Shown: positions 7,534 through 17,929 of the stretch, piece after piece
Position numbering within the stretch: the first letter of the stretch is position 1
How the letters are laid out: each line of letters opens with the position of its first letter
Assembly (NCBI GenBank): GCA_020723085.1
Contig: DYJN01000014.1
Coordinates: forward strand, 1-64,000
Direction: 5' to 3'
DNA length: 64,000 bases
Source of the DNA: Arcobacter sp.
GTDB taxonomy: Bacteria > Acidobacteriota > Terriglobia > Bryobacterales > Bryobacteraceae
Notes under the pieces: generated by a model
Databases searched by the model: none
Seen by the model: only the letters and a program-made list of their open reading frames with translations
Told to the model about the DNA's origin: nothing
Position numbers and translations under genes: made by a program

Positions 7534-9936
7534 GTGAAGGCGGGCCGTGCTCTTTTCTTGCTCCCGGGGCTGCTGTGGCTCACTGCCTCCGGTCAAACCG
7601 CAGCCTCGCTCGCCGAGCGGCTCCGGCGCCTGGAACTCGATCCGGATCAGTGCTACCGCGTCCGCGACCTGGAACTGCACCGCGAGGACATCCGCATCTT
7701 CCTCAACGACGGAGTGCTGATCTTCTCCCAGCCGCTCCATGACAGGCGGGTGGCCGCCATCTTCCGCGCCATCGACGCTGGCGACGATGCCGAGCTGATT
7801 TTAAGGCCGCCCGACCGCGGCGAGCGCGCCTCGCTCGCCCGCGCCACCGGCTCGGCAAACCTGGACGAGCACTTCAAGACCGCCTTGTTCATCTTCGGAG
7901 ACGGAGGCGGTGAGGAGTTGCTGGAATCCGTCCGCAAGGCTTCGTCGAAGCCTCAGCCCGAAGAAGGTCTCCTGCTGGCCAGCCGCCAAGGGGAGGCCGT
8001 GCGCAACTTCGCCCAGAGCTTTCAGGTGCGCCTGCTGCGCGACGTGCTGTCCGGCGACCGGCGCAACGGCCTGTTCTATGCCGCCATCTCCAGCCCGGCG
8101 CGGGGGAACTTCGACGTCCTGCACGATCCGGCGCTTCCCGAGCAGGTCATCATCGGAGAAGTGCCGCCCGGCTCGCCCGGCAGGTTCAACGTCTGGGCCA
8201 GCTTCCCCAGCCGCAGCCGGAGGCAACAGGGGGGAAATGGGCCTGAAGAGTTCTTCGTCGAAGATTACCGGATCGAGGCTGCCGTGAATCAGGATCTCCG
8301 GCTCGAGTCGCGCGTAGAGGCCACCCTGAAACCCCTGCGCCCGTTGCGTGGCGCCGTCTCCTTCGAACTGTCCCCCGATATGGAAGTCCAGGCAGCGCGC
8401 CTGGACGGGCAGCCCGTGGAGATCTTCCGCCGCGAGAGCCTGCGGGCCAATCTCATCGGCGGGCAGGCCAACGAGTCCTTCCTGCTCGTGCTGCCCCGCC
8501 CGCTCGAACCGGGCGGCAACCATAAAGTCGAGTTCGAACTCGCCGGAAACGTGATCCGCCGCGCGGGCAACGGCGTCTATTACGTGGGCGCACGCACGAA
8601 TTGGTACCCGAGCCGCGGCTTCCACTTCACCCGCTTCGACATGACCTTCCGCACGCCGAAGGACCTGCGCGTGGCCGCTTCCGGCGATCTCGAGGAGGAG
8701 ACCGTGGAGGGCGGGACGCGCATCGCGCGCTTCCGCACATCGGCCCCGGTGCGGCTGGCAGGCTTCAACATCGGCAATTTCGAAGCGGTCACAACACAGG
8801 CCAAAGGGCTGCGCGTGCGCGTTTACGCCAACCGCACCGTAGAGCCTTCGCTGGCTCCGCCGCCGCGCCAAATCGTCATGCCCCCCGGCGCCGCTCCGCG
8901 AATATCCGGGCGCGGCCCTACGCAGATCATCACGCTCACGCCGCCGCCCCCAAACCCGCAGGCGCGCATGAAGGAAATCGCCGGCGAGACCGCCGCGGCG
9001 ATGGAGTGGATGGCCTCGCAGTTCGGTCCGCCGGCGCTGCCTGCCGTCACCGTCTCGCCCATCCCCGGCAACTTCGGCCAGGGATTTCCCGGCCTGGTCT
9101 ACCTCTCCACCATCGCCTATCTGCCCGAAAAGGACCGTCCCCCCTCCGTCCGGACTTCACGGCTCGATGTGTTTTACTCCGAACTCCTGCTTGCGCACGA
9201 AGCGGCGCATCAGTGGTGGGGAAACGTGGTGGCATCCGCCAGCTACCGCGATGAGTGGCTGCAGGAGGCTCTCGCCAACTACACGGCGCTGATGCTGCTG
9301 GAACGGCGGCGCGGCGCGCGGGCGCTGGAGTCGGTCCTCGAGGAATACCGCGCCGACCTGCTCCGGGAAACCGGCGATCCCCGGCAGCCGGTGGAAGCCG
9401 CCGGCCCCATCATCTGGGGCGCGAGGCTGCGCGGCGCCGAGGGCGTCGATCCCTGGCGGATCATCACCTACTGCAAGGGTTCCTGGATCCTGCACATGCT
9501 GCGGCGCCGGCTCGGCGATGGGCCGTTCCTGAAGATGCTCGGCGAACTGCGCCGGAAGCATGAGTACAAGACGATCACGACGGAAGAATTCCGGGCTCTC
9601 GCCTCGCGCTACACCGCGAAGGACGATCCCGACCGCACACTGGAAGGCTTCTTCGACACGTGGGTCTACGGCACCGGAATCCCGGTGATCGAGACCGCCG
9701 TGCGCACGCGCGGCAAGCCGCCCGCAGTGAACGTCACGGTGACGGTCAGGCAGAGCGGCGTGCCGGACGACTTCGCCGTCGAGCTGCCCGTTGCAGTGAC
9801 GCCGGCCCGAGGGGCGCGGCCGGTCATCAAGTGGCTGCGCACCGGCGGCGAGGCCGCCGTGCAATTCCACCTCCGGGCGGCTCCCGTCCGCGTCGAGGCG
9901 GCCCCGGGCGCCGCCGTGCTGGCGGTAAGGAAGTAA
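7534..9936 (+). CDS. Exported M1-type zinc metallopeptidase
   Basis: 800 residues from a GTG start, with a signal peptide (ALFLLPGLLWLTASGQTAA). The gluzincin motif HEAAHQWWG begins at His555 (His555, Glu556, His559), and the third zinc ligand is Glu578 in DEWLQEALANY, matching the HExxH-x18-E rule of M1 peptidases. A beta-rich N-terminal half of about 500 residues precedes it. The usual GxMEN aminopeptidase motif is not seen; GQGFPGLVYLS occupies the corresponding place, which suggests altered N-terminus recognition. It probably acts in the periplasm or outside the cell and appears monocistronic. Confidence 0.88.
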   Translation: MKAGRALFLLPGLLWLTASGQTAASLAERLRRLELDPDQCYRVRDLELHREDIRIFLNDGVLIFSQPLHDRRVAAIFRAIDAGDDAELILRPPDRGERASLARATGSANLDEHFKTALFIFGDGGGEELLESVRKASSKPQPEEGLLLASRQGEAVRNFAQSFQVRLLRDVLSGDRRNGLFYAAISSPARGNFDVLHDPALPEQVIIGEVPPGSPGRFNVWASFPSRSRRQQGGNGPEEFFVEDYRIEAAVNQDLRLESRVEATLKPLRPLRGAVSFELSPDMEVQAARLDGQPVEIFRRESLRANLIGGQANESFLLVLPRPLEPGGNHKVEFELAGNVIRRAGNGVYYVGARTNWYPSRGFHFTRFDMTFRTPKDLRVAASGDLEEETVEGGTRIARFRTSAPVRLAGFNIGNFEAVTTQAKGLRVRVYANRTVEPSLAPPPRQIVMPPGAAPRISGRGPTQIITLTPPPPNPQARMKEIAGETAAAMEWMASQFGPPALPAVTVSPIPGNFGQGFPGLVYLSTIAYLPEKDRPPSVRTSRLDVFYSELLLAHEAAHQWWGNVVASASYRDEWLQEALANYTALMLLERRRGARALESVLEEYRADLLRETGDPRQPVEAAGPIIWGARLRGAEGVDPWRIITYCKGSWILHMLRRRLGDGPFLKMLGELRRKHEYKTITTEEFRALASRYTAKDDPDRTLEGFFDTWVYGTGIPVIETAVRTRGKPPAVNVTVTVRQSGVPDDFAVELPVAVTPARGARPVIKWLRTGGEAAVQFHLRAAPVRVEAAPGAAVLAVRK

Positions 9937-9952
9937 CATGCCGGCGCGCCCT

Positions 9953-9978
9953 CCGCGGCTCTGGAGGCGGAGCCGCGG
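9953..9978 (+). terminator. Nine-base-pair hairpin after the M1 peptidase gene
   Basis: Perfect stem CCGCGGCTC / GAGCCGCGG with an eight-base loop, 17 bases after the peptidase stop. No T tract follows, so it may be a Rho-assisted 3' end or an RNA-stabilising hairpin rather than a classical terminator. Confidence 0.4.
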
Positions 9979-10092
9979 GAACCGGATCCGCCGACCCGCC
10001 GCCGGCAGGACGCGCCACGGCGGAAACCCGTTTCAGCCGCGGCGTGGCCGCTTCCTCCCGGGCATGATAGCGTCGTAACTGAGGGGCCGGGG

Positions 10093-10758
10093 ATGAGGGA
10101 CAGTCTGGGAAAGCTGGAACGCGAAATCGTCGCCTGCGGGCGCTGTCCGCGCCTGCGCTCCTGGTGCGGGCAGGTGGCTCGCATCAAGCGCCGGGCTTAC
10201 CAAGACTGGGAATACTGGGGACGCCCGGTGCCCGGCTTCGGCGACCCGCAGGCCCGCATTTACGTGCTTGGCCTCGCGCCGGGCGCCCATGGGGCCAACC
10301 GAACCGGACGCGTCTTCACCGGCGACAGCTCCGGCGACTGGCTCTACCGCGCCCTGTGGGAAGCCGGCTTCGCCAACCGGCCGGAGAGCGCGCACCGCGG
10401 AGACGGACTCCGCCTCAGCGGCGTCTGGATCGGCGCCAGCGTGCGCTGCGCCCCGCCCGGGAACAAGCCTTCGCCGGAAGAGTTCGCCGCCTGCCGCGAG
10501 TTCGCCGCACGCGAGCTTGCGCTGCTGAGGCGCGTCCGGGTGGTGGTGGCGCTCGGGCGCCTCGCGCACGACAACTTTCTCGCGCTCCGCGGGCTCCCGA
10601 GGAGCCGCTTCCCTTTCTCCCACGGCGCCGTGCACGCGTGCGCGCCGCTGGCGCTGCTGGACTCCTACCACCCCAGCCGCCAGAACACGCAGACGGGAAG
10701 GCTCACCCGCGAGATGCTCCGCGCGGTGTTCGAAGAGGCACGGAGGCTCGCGCAGTGA
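10093..10758 (+). CDS. Uracil-DNA glycosylase, type 5 (UdgB-like)
   Basis: 221 residues. It carries four candidate Fe-S cysteines in the family-4/5 pattern (CGRCPRLRSWC near the N terminus, and CAPP further on). Motif A reads GLAPGAHGANRTGRVFTGD, and the C-terminal motif is HPSRQNT. The alanine-rich motif A without an Asp or Asn at the catalytic spot, plus RTGRVFTGD, points to the type-5 (UdgB) class, which removes uracil and other deaminated bases. Its stop overlaps the GTG start of the TenA gene. Confidence 0.88.
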   Translation: MRDSLGKLEREIVACGRCPRLRSWCGQVARIKRRAYQDWEYWGRPVPGFGDPQARIYVLGLAPGAHGANRTGRVFTGDSSGDWLYRALWEAGFANRPESAHRGDGLRLSGVWIGASVRCAPPGNKPSPEEFAACREFAARELALLRRVRVVVALGRLAHDNFLALRGLPRSRFPFSHGAVHACAPLALLDSYHPSRQNTQTGRLTREMLRAVFEEARRLAQ

Positions 10759-11504
10759 AACGGTTTCCGCTGATTCTGTTTTTCACCGCAGCGGCTCTCT
10801 CCGCTCAGGACGGCCGCTTCGCCGCCGAGTGCCGCCGCCGCGCCGAACCCGTCTGGCGGAAAACCCTGGAACATCCCTTCCTGAAGGCCCTCTCGGATGG
10901 AACTCTGCCGCGTGAGAAATTCCGGTTTTACCTGGAACAGGACCTGCTTTACCTGCGGGAGTTTTCCCGCCTGCTGCTGGAACTGGCAGCCAAGGCGCCG
11001 CGCCCGGACCATGCGCGCACCCTCGCCCGCCATGCCGGCGAGGCCATCGCGGAAGAAGCGGCGCTGCACGGCTCGATTCTGGGCTTGCGCGGAGCGGCAT
11101 CCGGAGAACTTTCTTTCGTGATGGCGCCGTCGAGCACGGCGTACGTGAACCATCTCAAGGCAAGCGCCGGACGCGGCCCGTTCCTGGAAGGGATGGCAGC
11201 CGTGCTGCCCTGTTACTGGATTTACCTGGACGCGGGGAAGTCGCTCGCGGCAAAAGGCTCCCCCGTGGAGGAATACGACCGCTGGATCCGGCAATATGCC
11301 GGGGCGGCTTACGAGAAGAGCGTGCGCGAGGCTCTGGAAGTTTTCAACGCCGCGGCGGAGCAGGCAGCTCCGGAAGTCCGCGCCCGCGCGCTGGAGGCCT
11401 TTGAGCGGAGCGCCCGCTACGAGTGGATGTTCTGGGAGATGGCCTGGCGCATGGAAGCCTGGCCGCCCCCGGTAAAGACAACGGAGCCGCCAGTCCTAAA
11501 ATAA
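10755..11504 (+). CDS. TenA/thiaminase-II family protein with a signal peptide
   Basis: 249 residues. The core is a full TenA fold: WRKTLEHPFLKALSDGTL, FRFYLEQDLLYLREFSRLL, Cys153 in LPCYWIYLDAG (position of the TenA catalytic cysteine), and YEWMFWEMAW near the end. Unusually, it starts with a secretion leader, MKRFPLILFFTAAALSAQDG. The GTG at 10755 has GGAGG eight bases upstream, so the leader is likely translated. TenA enzymes are normally cytoplasmic and salvage the thiamin pyrimidine; here the activity would be exported. No TPP riboswitch or other thi gene is nearby. The start overlaps the UDG stop. Confidence 0.87.
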   Translation: MKRFPLILFFTAAALSAQDGRFAAECRRRAEPVWRKTLEHPFLKALSDGTLPREKFRFYLEQDLLYLREFSRLLLELAAKAPRPDHARTLARHAGEAIAEEAALHGSILGLRGAASGELSFVMAPSSTAYVNHLKASAGRGPFLEGMAAVLPCYWIYLDAGKSLAAKGSPVEEYDRWIRQYAGAAYEKSVREALEVFNAAAEQAAPEVRARALEAFERSARYEWMFWEMAWRMEAWPPPVKTTEPPVLK

Positions 11505-11508
11505 AGGT

Positions 11509-11757
11509 ATGGCACGCGGCTGGGAGAGCAAGTCCGTGGAGTCGCAGATGGAGGATGCGGCGGCACGGCGCGCGAAGGCCGGGGCCGCTTCCTCTCAGCA
11601 GCCGGATCCGATACGGCAGGCGAAGCGCCGTGCGCTCGAACTCGATCTGTTGCGCGTGCGCGGGGAGTTGAGCCGCTGCCGGAATGAGAGGTTCCGGGCG
11701 CTGCTGGAAGCCGAGCTCAAACACCTGGAAACGGAGATCGGCAAGCGCCGGGCATGA
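11509..11757 (+). CDS. Small conserved-looking hypothetical protein
   Basis: 82 residues, highly charged and predicted helical, beginning MARGWESKSVESQMEDAAAR and ending LKHLETEIGKRRA. There is no membrane segment or signal. It starts four bases after the TenA stop, and its own stop overlaps an ATG of the downstream permease frame, so it is probably translated with its neighbours. No family is recognised. Confidence 0.65.
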   Translation: MARGWESKSVESQMEDAAARRAKAGAASSQQPDPIRQAKRRALELDLLRVRGELSRCRNERFRALLEAELKHLETEIGKRRA

Positions 11758-11810
11758 TTCAGCCTGGCGGACGCCGCGCCGGCGCGGGGATTCTGTATCC
11801 TGTCAGGGAA

Positions 11811-13118
11811 ATGCGCGCCGCGCTCGAATCTTATTTTCAGTTCCGCGAGTTGGGGACGGACTGGCGCACGGAAGTGCTGGCCGGGTGCACCACGTTCGTC
11901 ACGATGGCCTACATCATCTTCGTCAATCCCTCCATCCTCGGCGAAGCCGGGATGCCCCGGCAGGCGGTCACCGCCGCCACCTGCCTCGCTTCCGCCGTCG
12001 GCTGCTTTCTGATGGGCGTGCTGGCGCGCTATCCCATCGCGCTCGCGCCCGGCATGGGCCTGAACGCATACTTTGCCTACACCGTCTGCCTTGGCCTCGG
12101 CGTGCCGTGGCAGACGGCTCTCGGCGCCGTGTTCCTCAGCGGCATCATTTTTCTGGTTCTGATCGCCGCCGGCATCCGGCAGCTCATCCTGGAATCCATT
12201 CCCCGCGAACTCTACAGCGCCGTCGCCGTCGGCATCGGGCTCTTTATCGCCCTCATCGGCATGCGCAACGCGGGCATCATTCAGGCGAGCCCGGCCACTA
12301 TGGTCACGCTCGGAAATCTCCGCGACCCGAAGACACTGCTCGCGCTTGGCGGGCTGCTGCTGATCTGCGCGCTGCTTGTGCGGGGCGTGCGCGCAGCCAT
12401 GCTGATCGGCATTCTGGCCACAGCCGGCGCCGGCGCGGCGCTCGGCTTCTTCGACTGGACCCCGCAGACCTACTCGCCCAGGGCGCTCGGCGCCACATGG
12501 CTGGCGATGGACATCCGCGGCGCGCTCCGTCTCGGGCTGCTCGAGATCATCTTCGTGTTCCTCTTCGTGGATGTCTTCGACAACGTCGGCACGCTCGTGG
12601 CGGTGGGCACGCGCGCGGGTCTGATCGGCAGGGATGGCCGCATCCCGCGGGTCAACCGCATTCTGGCCTCAGCCGCCGCCGCTTCTTCCGTGGGCGCCGC
12701 CTGCGGCACGTCGACGGTGGTCAGCTACATCGAAAGCGCGGCGGGCGTGGTGGCAGGCGGCCGCAGCGGCGTCACGGCTGTCGTCTGCGGGCTGCTGTTT
12801 CTGGCGGCCCTGGCGGTGGCGCCGCTTTTCGGCGCGGTTCCCGCCCAGGCGACCGCCCCCGCCCTGATCGTCGTCGGGGCGCTGATGCTGGTGCATACCG
12901 GAGAGATCGAGTGGACGAAGCCCGCCAGCTCGATCCCCGCGTTCCTTACGCTGGCGGCCATTCCGATGACGTTCAGCATCGCCAACGGGCTGGCGTTCGG
13001 TTTCACCGCCCACACGCTGCTGCGCGTGCTCGCCGGCGAGTGGCGCCGCGTCCATTGGCTTGTTTACCTCCTTGCCGCGCTGTTCCTGCTGCGCTTTTTC
13101 TATCTCGGCCAGGGCTGA
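11811..13118 (+). CDS. NCS2/AzgA-type purine (guanine/hypoxanthine) permease
   Basis: 435 residues with about 12-14 membrane helices. AzgA hallmarks are the N-terminal FQFRELGTDWRTEVLAGCTT, TMAYIIFVNPSILGEAGMP, ALAPGMGLNAYFAYTV, LFVDVFDNVGTLVAVG and CGTSTVVSYIESAAGV. It is a proton-coupled uptake carrier for hypoxanthine, guanine or adenine in the inner membrane. ATG 11811 puts the family N terminus in place; an earlier in-frame ATG at 11754, overlapping the upstream stop, would add 19 residues. The next gene, a nucleosidase, follows after four bases, suggesting linked purine salvage. Confidence 0.9.
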   Translation: MRAALESYFQFRELGTDWRTEVLAGCTTFVTMAYIIFVNPSILGEAGMPRQAVTAATCLASAVGCFLMGVLARYPIALAPGMGLNAYFAYTVCLGLGVPWQTALGAVFLSGIIFLVLIAAGIRQLILESIPRELYSAVAVGIGLFIALIGMRNAGIIQASPATMVTLGNLRDPKTLLALGGLLLICALLVRGVRAAMLIGILATAGAGAALGFFDWTPQTYSPRALGATWLAMDIRGALRLGLLEIIFVFLFVDVFDNVGTLVAVGTRAGLIGRDGRIPRVNRILASAAAASSVGAACGTSTVVSYIESAAGVVAGGRSGVTAVVCGLLFLAALAVAPLFGAVPAQATAPALIVVGALMLVHTGEIEWTKPASSIPAFLTLAAIPMTFSIANGLAFGFTAHTLLRVLAGEWRRVHWLVYLLAALFLLRFFYLGQG

Positions 13119-13122
13119 TCTC

Positions 13123-13911
13123 ATGATCCGGAGAAGAACATTTCTGGCGAGCTTTGTCTCTTCGGCCGGCGCCGCACGCTCCTCCGGCCCGCTCCTGATT
13201 CAGGGCGCGGTGGATGGCGAGCTGGGCCCGATCCTCGGCGCTCTCAGCCCGCGCGCCCGCCAGACGCGCATCGGGGGCTGGAGCTTCTGGCTCGGCCGGA
13301 TCGGCAGGCGGGATGTGGCCGTCAGCCGCACGGGGGTCGGTCCCATCAACGCCGCCGCTTCCACCGCCCTCGCCATTCGGGAATTCCGCCCCTGGGCCGT
13401 CATCAACCAGGGCACCGCCGGCGGCCACAACCGCGCCCTGAAACTCTGGGACATCGTGCTCGGAGAGAAAACCACCGACTACTCCTCCTTCGAAGCCCCG
13501 CATGGCGATGCCGGCTCAGGCGCCGATACGCGCGCCTGGAAACCCAAGCCCCATGTGATCCGCACGCCGGCGGGCGAACCCCGGACCTTCGCCGCCTTCC
13601 CCGGCGATGCGGAACTCCTCCGCGCCGCGGAAAAGATCTCCAATCCCCGCGGCCGCGTCCTGCGCGGCAACATCGGTTCCGCGTTTCAATACAACCGGCA
13701 GCTTGACCACATCGACTGGCTCCACCGCGCTTACGGCACCGACACGGAAGACATGGAGAGCGCCTTCGCCCACGGGGCTGCCACCGGCCTCGGCGTACGC
13801 TTCCTCGCCATCCGCATGGTGTCCGACACCGAGTGGGAGCACCCCGTGTTCGAGCGCATCGCCGGACGCTACTGCGCCGAGTTTGTGCTGGAATTGATCC
13901 GCTCCCTCTGA
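13123..13911 (+). CDS. MTA/SAH nucleosidase-like phosphorylase-family protein with a twin-arginine-like leader
   Basis: 262 residues in the purine nucleoside phosphorylase (PNP_UDP_1) superfamily: GVGPINAAASTALAI near 71-85, INQGTAGG near 94-101, DMESAF with Glu212, and Asp235 in MVSD, matching the catalytic Asp of MTA/SAH nucleosidases. The N terminus IRRRTFLASF resembles a Tat signal, which would place it outside the cytoplasm. ATG 13123 is chosen because the leader begins there; a longer frame upstream overlaps the permease. It probably hydrolyses nucleosides so that the adjacent permease can take up bases (inferred). Confidence 0.8.
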   Translation: MIRRRTFLASFVSSAGAARSSGPLLIQGAVDGELGPILGALSPRARQTRIGGWSFWLGRIGRRDVAVSRTGVGPINAAASTALAIREFRPWAVINQGTAGGHNRALKLWDIVLGEKTTDYSSFEAPHGDAGSGADTRAWKPKPHVIRTPAGEPRTFAAFPGDAELLRAAEKISNPRGRVLRGNIGSAFQYNRQLDHIDWLHRAYGTDTEDMESAFAHGAATGLGVRFLAIRMVSDTEWEHPVFERIAGRYCAEFVLELIRSL

Positions 13912-14110
13912 CCGCCGCGAGGTCGCGCGAGGGCCGCGGCGAAGGGCTCCTTCACCTGGGCGCTTGCGGATTTCGCGGTGCGGCACTCCTGGGAAACGAG
14001 CAGACGTTGGCCCCCGCGCAGCGCCTACCGGTCCCTTCACGCCGCAACGCCGCGCCCGCCCGGCTGCGATGGCGCCGGGCAGGAGCGGCAGGCGCTGAGT
14101 TCAGGACGTG

Positions 14111-14776
14111 TTACTGGTTTGTCTGCTTGCGGAAGCGGCGGGACAAGAGGCCAAGTCCGATGAGTCCTCCACCGATGAGAGCGGAAGTCGCCGGCTCCGG
14201 AATCGGAGGGGGAGGCTCCGGGGATTCAGTCGAAATGAGGAAGAACTCTTCGCGCCCGTCGTTGACCACCGGCATCGTCACCTTGAAGTACACCTCGTCT
14301 GTCGGCTGGTACCCGCTAAGGCTGAAGCCCGTCAGTAGATAATCCGCCCAGCCGTTGCCGTTGCCGCCGCCGCTGGTGGGCGGAACCGGCGTTGGCGAGG
14401 CGGGTGAATAGTCCGCCACCAGAGCACCGTTGACGTACATGCCGAAGAAGCCCAAGGTCTGAACATCGTTCGTCTGGTTGACGTCGACTCCGATCATAAA
14501 CGATGTGGAGCCCACGACCCCCTGGATCTGGCCGACCGTATAAGTCGGGGACACCACGTCGGTGTAACTGCTGGCGCCTGCTTCGAAAACCGTCCACCCC
14601 CAACCTGCCGGCGCCTGGCAGGACGGATCGCCGATGACACACGGGTTGTTGGTTGTCTGCTGGTAGTACGGTCCGGGATCAACGACCGGCGTCAAGCTCA
14701 GCGGTGTCGCCGTGGCGGTGCATGCCAACAGCAAAGTGAGACAGGACAGCATCAAGACCGTCCGGTTGTTCTTCAT
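14111..14776 (-). CDS. PEP-CTERM sorting-domain protein
   Basis: 221 residues. A cleavable signal peptide (VLMLSCLTLLLACTATATP) is followed by a secreted beta-rich domain. The C-terminal PEP-CTERM signal comprises the motif IPEPATSALI, a short hydrophobic helix (GGGLIGLGLL) and basic RRFRK. Exosortase recognises such tails and processes the protein at the envelope; no exosortase gene is in the window. ATG 14776 is fixed by an AGGAGGAG ribosome site just upstream, so longer versions are rejected. Codon use is less GC-rich than its neighbours. It is divergent from another PEP-CTERM gene. Confidence 0.88.
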   Translation of the reverse strand: MKNNRTVLMLSCLTLLLACTATATPLSLTPVVDPGPYYQQTTNNPCVIGDPSCQAPAGWGWTVFEAGASSYTDVVSPTYTVGQIQGVVGSTSFMIGVDVNQTNDVQTLGFFGMYVNGALVADYSPASPTPVPPTSGGGNGNGWADYLLTGFSLSGYQPTDEVYFKVTMPVVNDGREEFFLISTESPEPPPPIPEPATSALIGGGLIGLGLLSRRFRKQTNQ

Positions 14777-15172
14777 TGATTCTCCTCCTCTTGCCGGAAG
14801 CTGAATTCGGCCAGGGGCTGCCCCTCTGCCAGCAGAATCCCGAAGCCACTTCAAGGCTAGTTCATTTCCTGGAATAAAGCCATCATTCTTGGCGACTAGA
14901 AGCGCTGTTTTGTACTGGAACCGACCAGATGAAATTTTGCACTTTGTACTAGGACCTCTACGCCGGTCTACCATAAATCAGCATCCCGCAGGGCCAGGGT
15001 CGATATATAATATGTTTATAATGAATAACTTACAGAGCAAAGGGGGAATTAAGACTCTGCGGCGAAGTACTGGTACTGAACCGGCCGATTTTTCCAGGCA
15101 ATCAGTCCAGAGTGCTAATTCCTGGGACGAATTCGCCTTGCTCCTCAAGCCGATAATGTAAAGACTCAGGGC
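14777..15172. promoter_or_regulatory. Lower-GC divergent spacer between two PEP-CTERM genes
   Basis: About 396 bases without a convincing gene. It is clearly more A/T-rich than the rest of the window, especially near 15000-15055, and contains two TATAAT hexamers on the plus strand (15006-15011 and 15017-15022). No good -35 sits 16-18 bases before either, so an activator-dependent promoter is possible. The spacer must hold the promoters of both flanking genes. A 90-codon open frame inside was considered and rejected. Confidence 0.45.
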
Positions 15173-15892
15173 ATGCGGGAGAAATGCATCAGCGTACCCT
15201 TCCCGTCAGTAAGGAGAGTGCTCTCCCGGCTGGCGGCTGTAACAATCGTTCTGAGCAGCGTAGTCTTGGCCACGCCTGTCTACAACACAAGTGTCGATTC
15301 CATGGATTGGTCTGGCTCCAGGACAGTGGGATCGCCGGTCGGGGGGTTGGGTTCCACTGGAGGGGTTTTCCCCGAGGGCAGCGGCATCGCCTGGCTCATC
15401 TTGAACAACGGTGACGGCACCTTAACTTACACCTACAGGTTCTTTTCACCAGGAGTGGAGGGACAAGAGGTTCAGCTGGAGCTCTCCCACTTCATCCTGG
15501 AACTCAGTCAAGGCTGCAACGATGAAGGCTCTGGATGTGTTCAGGGGTTCAATGGCGACGTTGAATACAATTCCGCATGGGGAAGTTCACCGAGTAACCC
15601 GGGCATTCCCGGTTCGATCTATGGGATCAAGTTCGATGAGGGACAGGCAGAATACACTTTTGTCTCCAACCGCATGCCCGTCTGGGGCCACTTCTATGCG
15701 AAGAAAAGCGACGACGGGATGTGGAACCTGGCTCTCACAGGACTAGAGGAGTACCAGGAGGACACTCTGTATTTCATCCCTCGCCCGGATACGGATCAGC
15801 CTGCCCCGCCGATTCCAGAGCCCGGCACGATGGCGCTGCTTGGGGCGGGCGTGGTTGCAATGGGCTTGCTTCGCAGCAGGAGAAGGGCGTAG
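15173..15892 (+). CDS. PEP-CTERM sorting-domain protein
   Basis: 239 residues. The leader is long (RRVLSRLAAVTIVLSSVVLATP, about 14-35). The secreted middle domain has blocks NNGDGTLTYTYRFFSPG and YGIKFDEGQAEYTFVS. The C-terminal signal is IPEPGTMALLGAGVVAMGLL followed by RSRRRA. The PEP motif and basic tail indicate exosortase-dependent sorting. A strong intrinsic terminator follows 26 bases after the stop. The mature domain is not recognised and is different from that of the divergent neighbour. Confidence 0.87.
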   Translation: MREKCISVPFPSVRRVLSRLAAVTIVLSSVVLATPVYNTSVDSMDWSGSRTVGSPVGGLGSTGGVFPEGSGIAWLILNNGDGTLTYTYRFFSPGVEGQEVQLELSHFILELSQGCNDEGSGCVQGFNGDVEYNSAWGSSPSNPGIPGSIYGIKFDEGQAEYTFVSNRMPVWGHFYAKKSDDGMWNLALTGLEEYQEDTLYFIPRPDTDQPAPPIPEPGTMALLGAGVVAMGLLRSRRRA

Positions 15893-15918
15893 CGCTCACA
15901 AGCAACGCCCGTTCGGAC

Positions 15919-15948
15919 AAGCGGGCTGCGACACCAGCCCGCTTTTCT
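15919..15948 (+). terminator. Intrinsic terminator of the PEP-CTERM gene
   Basis: Ten-base perfect stem AAGCGGGCTG / CAGCCCGCTT with a six-base loop, followed by a T-rich run (TTCTTATTCT). The position, just after the stop at 15892 and before the convergent ABC-F gene, fits transcription termination. Confidence 0.85.
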
Positions 15949-15988
15949 TATTCTGAGGGGGCTGGCCAGCATCAACGCCGCCCCGCTC

Positions 15989-17925
<1,937 letters not shown>

Positions 17926-17929
<4 letters not shown>

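Noticed and set aside
10093-11504. Thiamin (TPP) riboswitch before the TenA gene
   Set aside because: The gene overlaps the UDG stop and no TPP-type consensus was seen upstream.
14880-15060. Sigma-54 type promoter (GG-N10-GC) for the PEP-CTERM genes
   Set aside because: The TTTTGCAC near 14935 has no GG at the required distance.
14889-15161. 90-codon plus-strand frame between the PEP-CTERM genes
   Set aside because: Codon use is unlike local genes, no family or ribosome site is evident, and it covers the likely promoter region.
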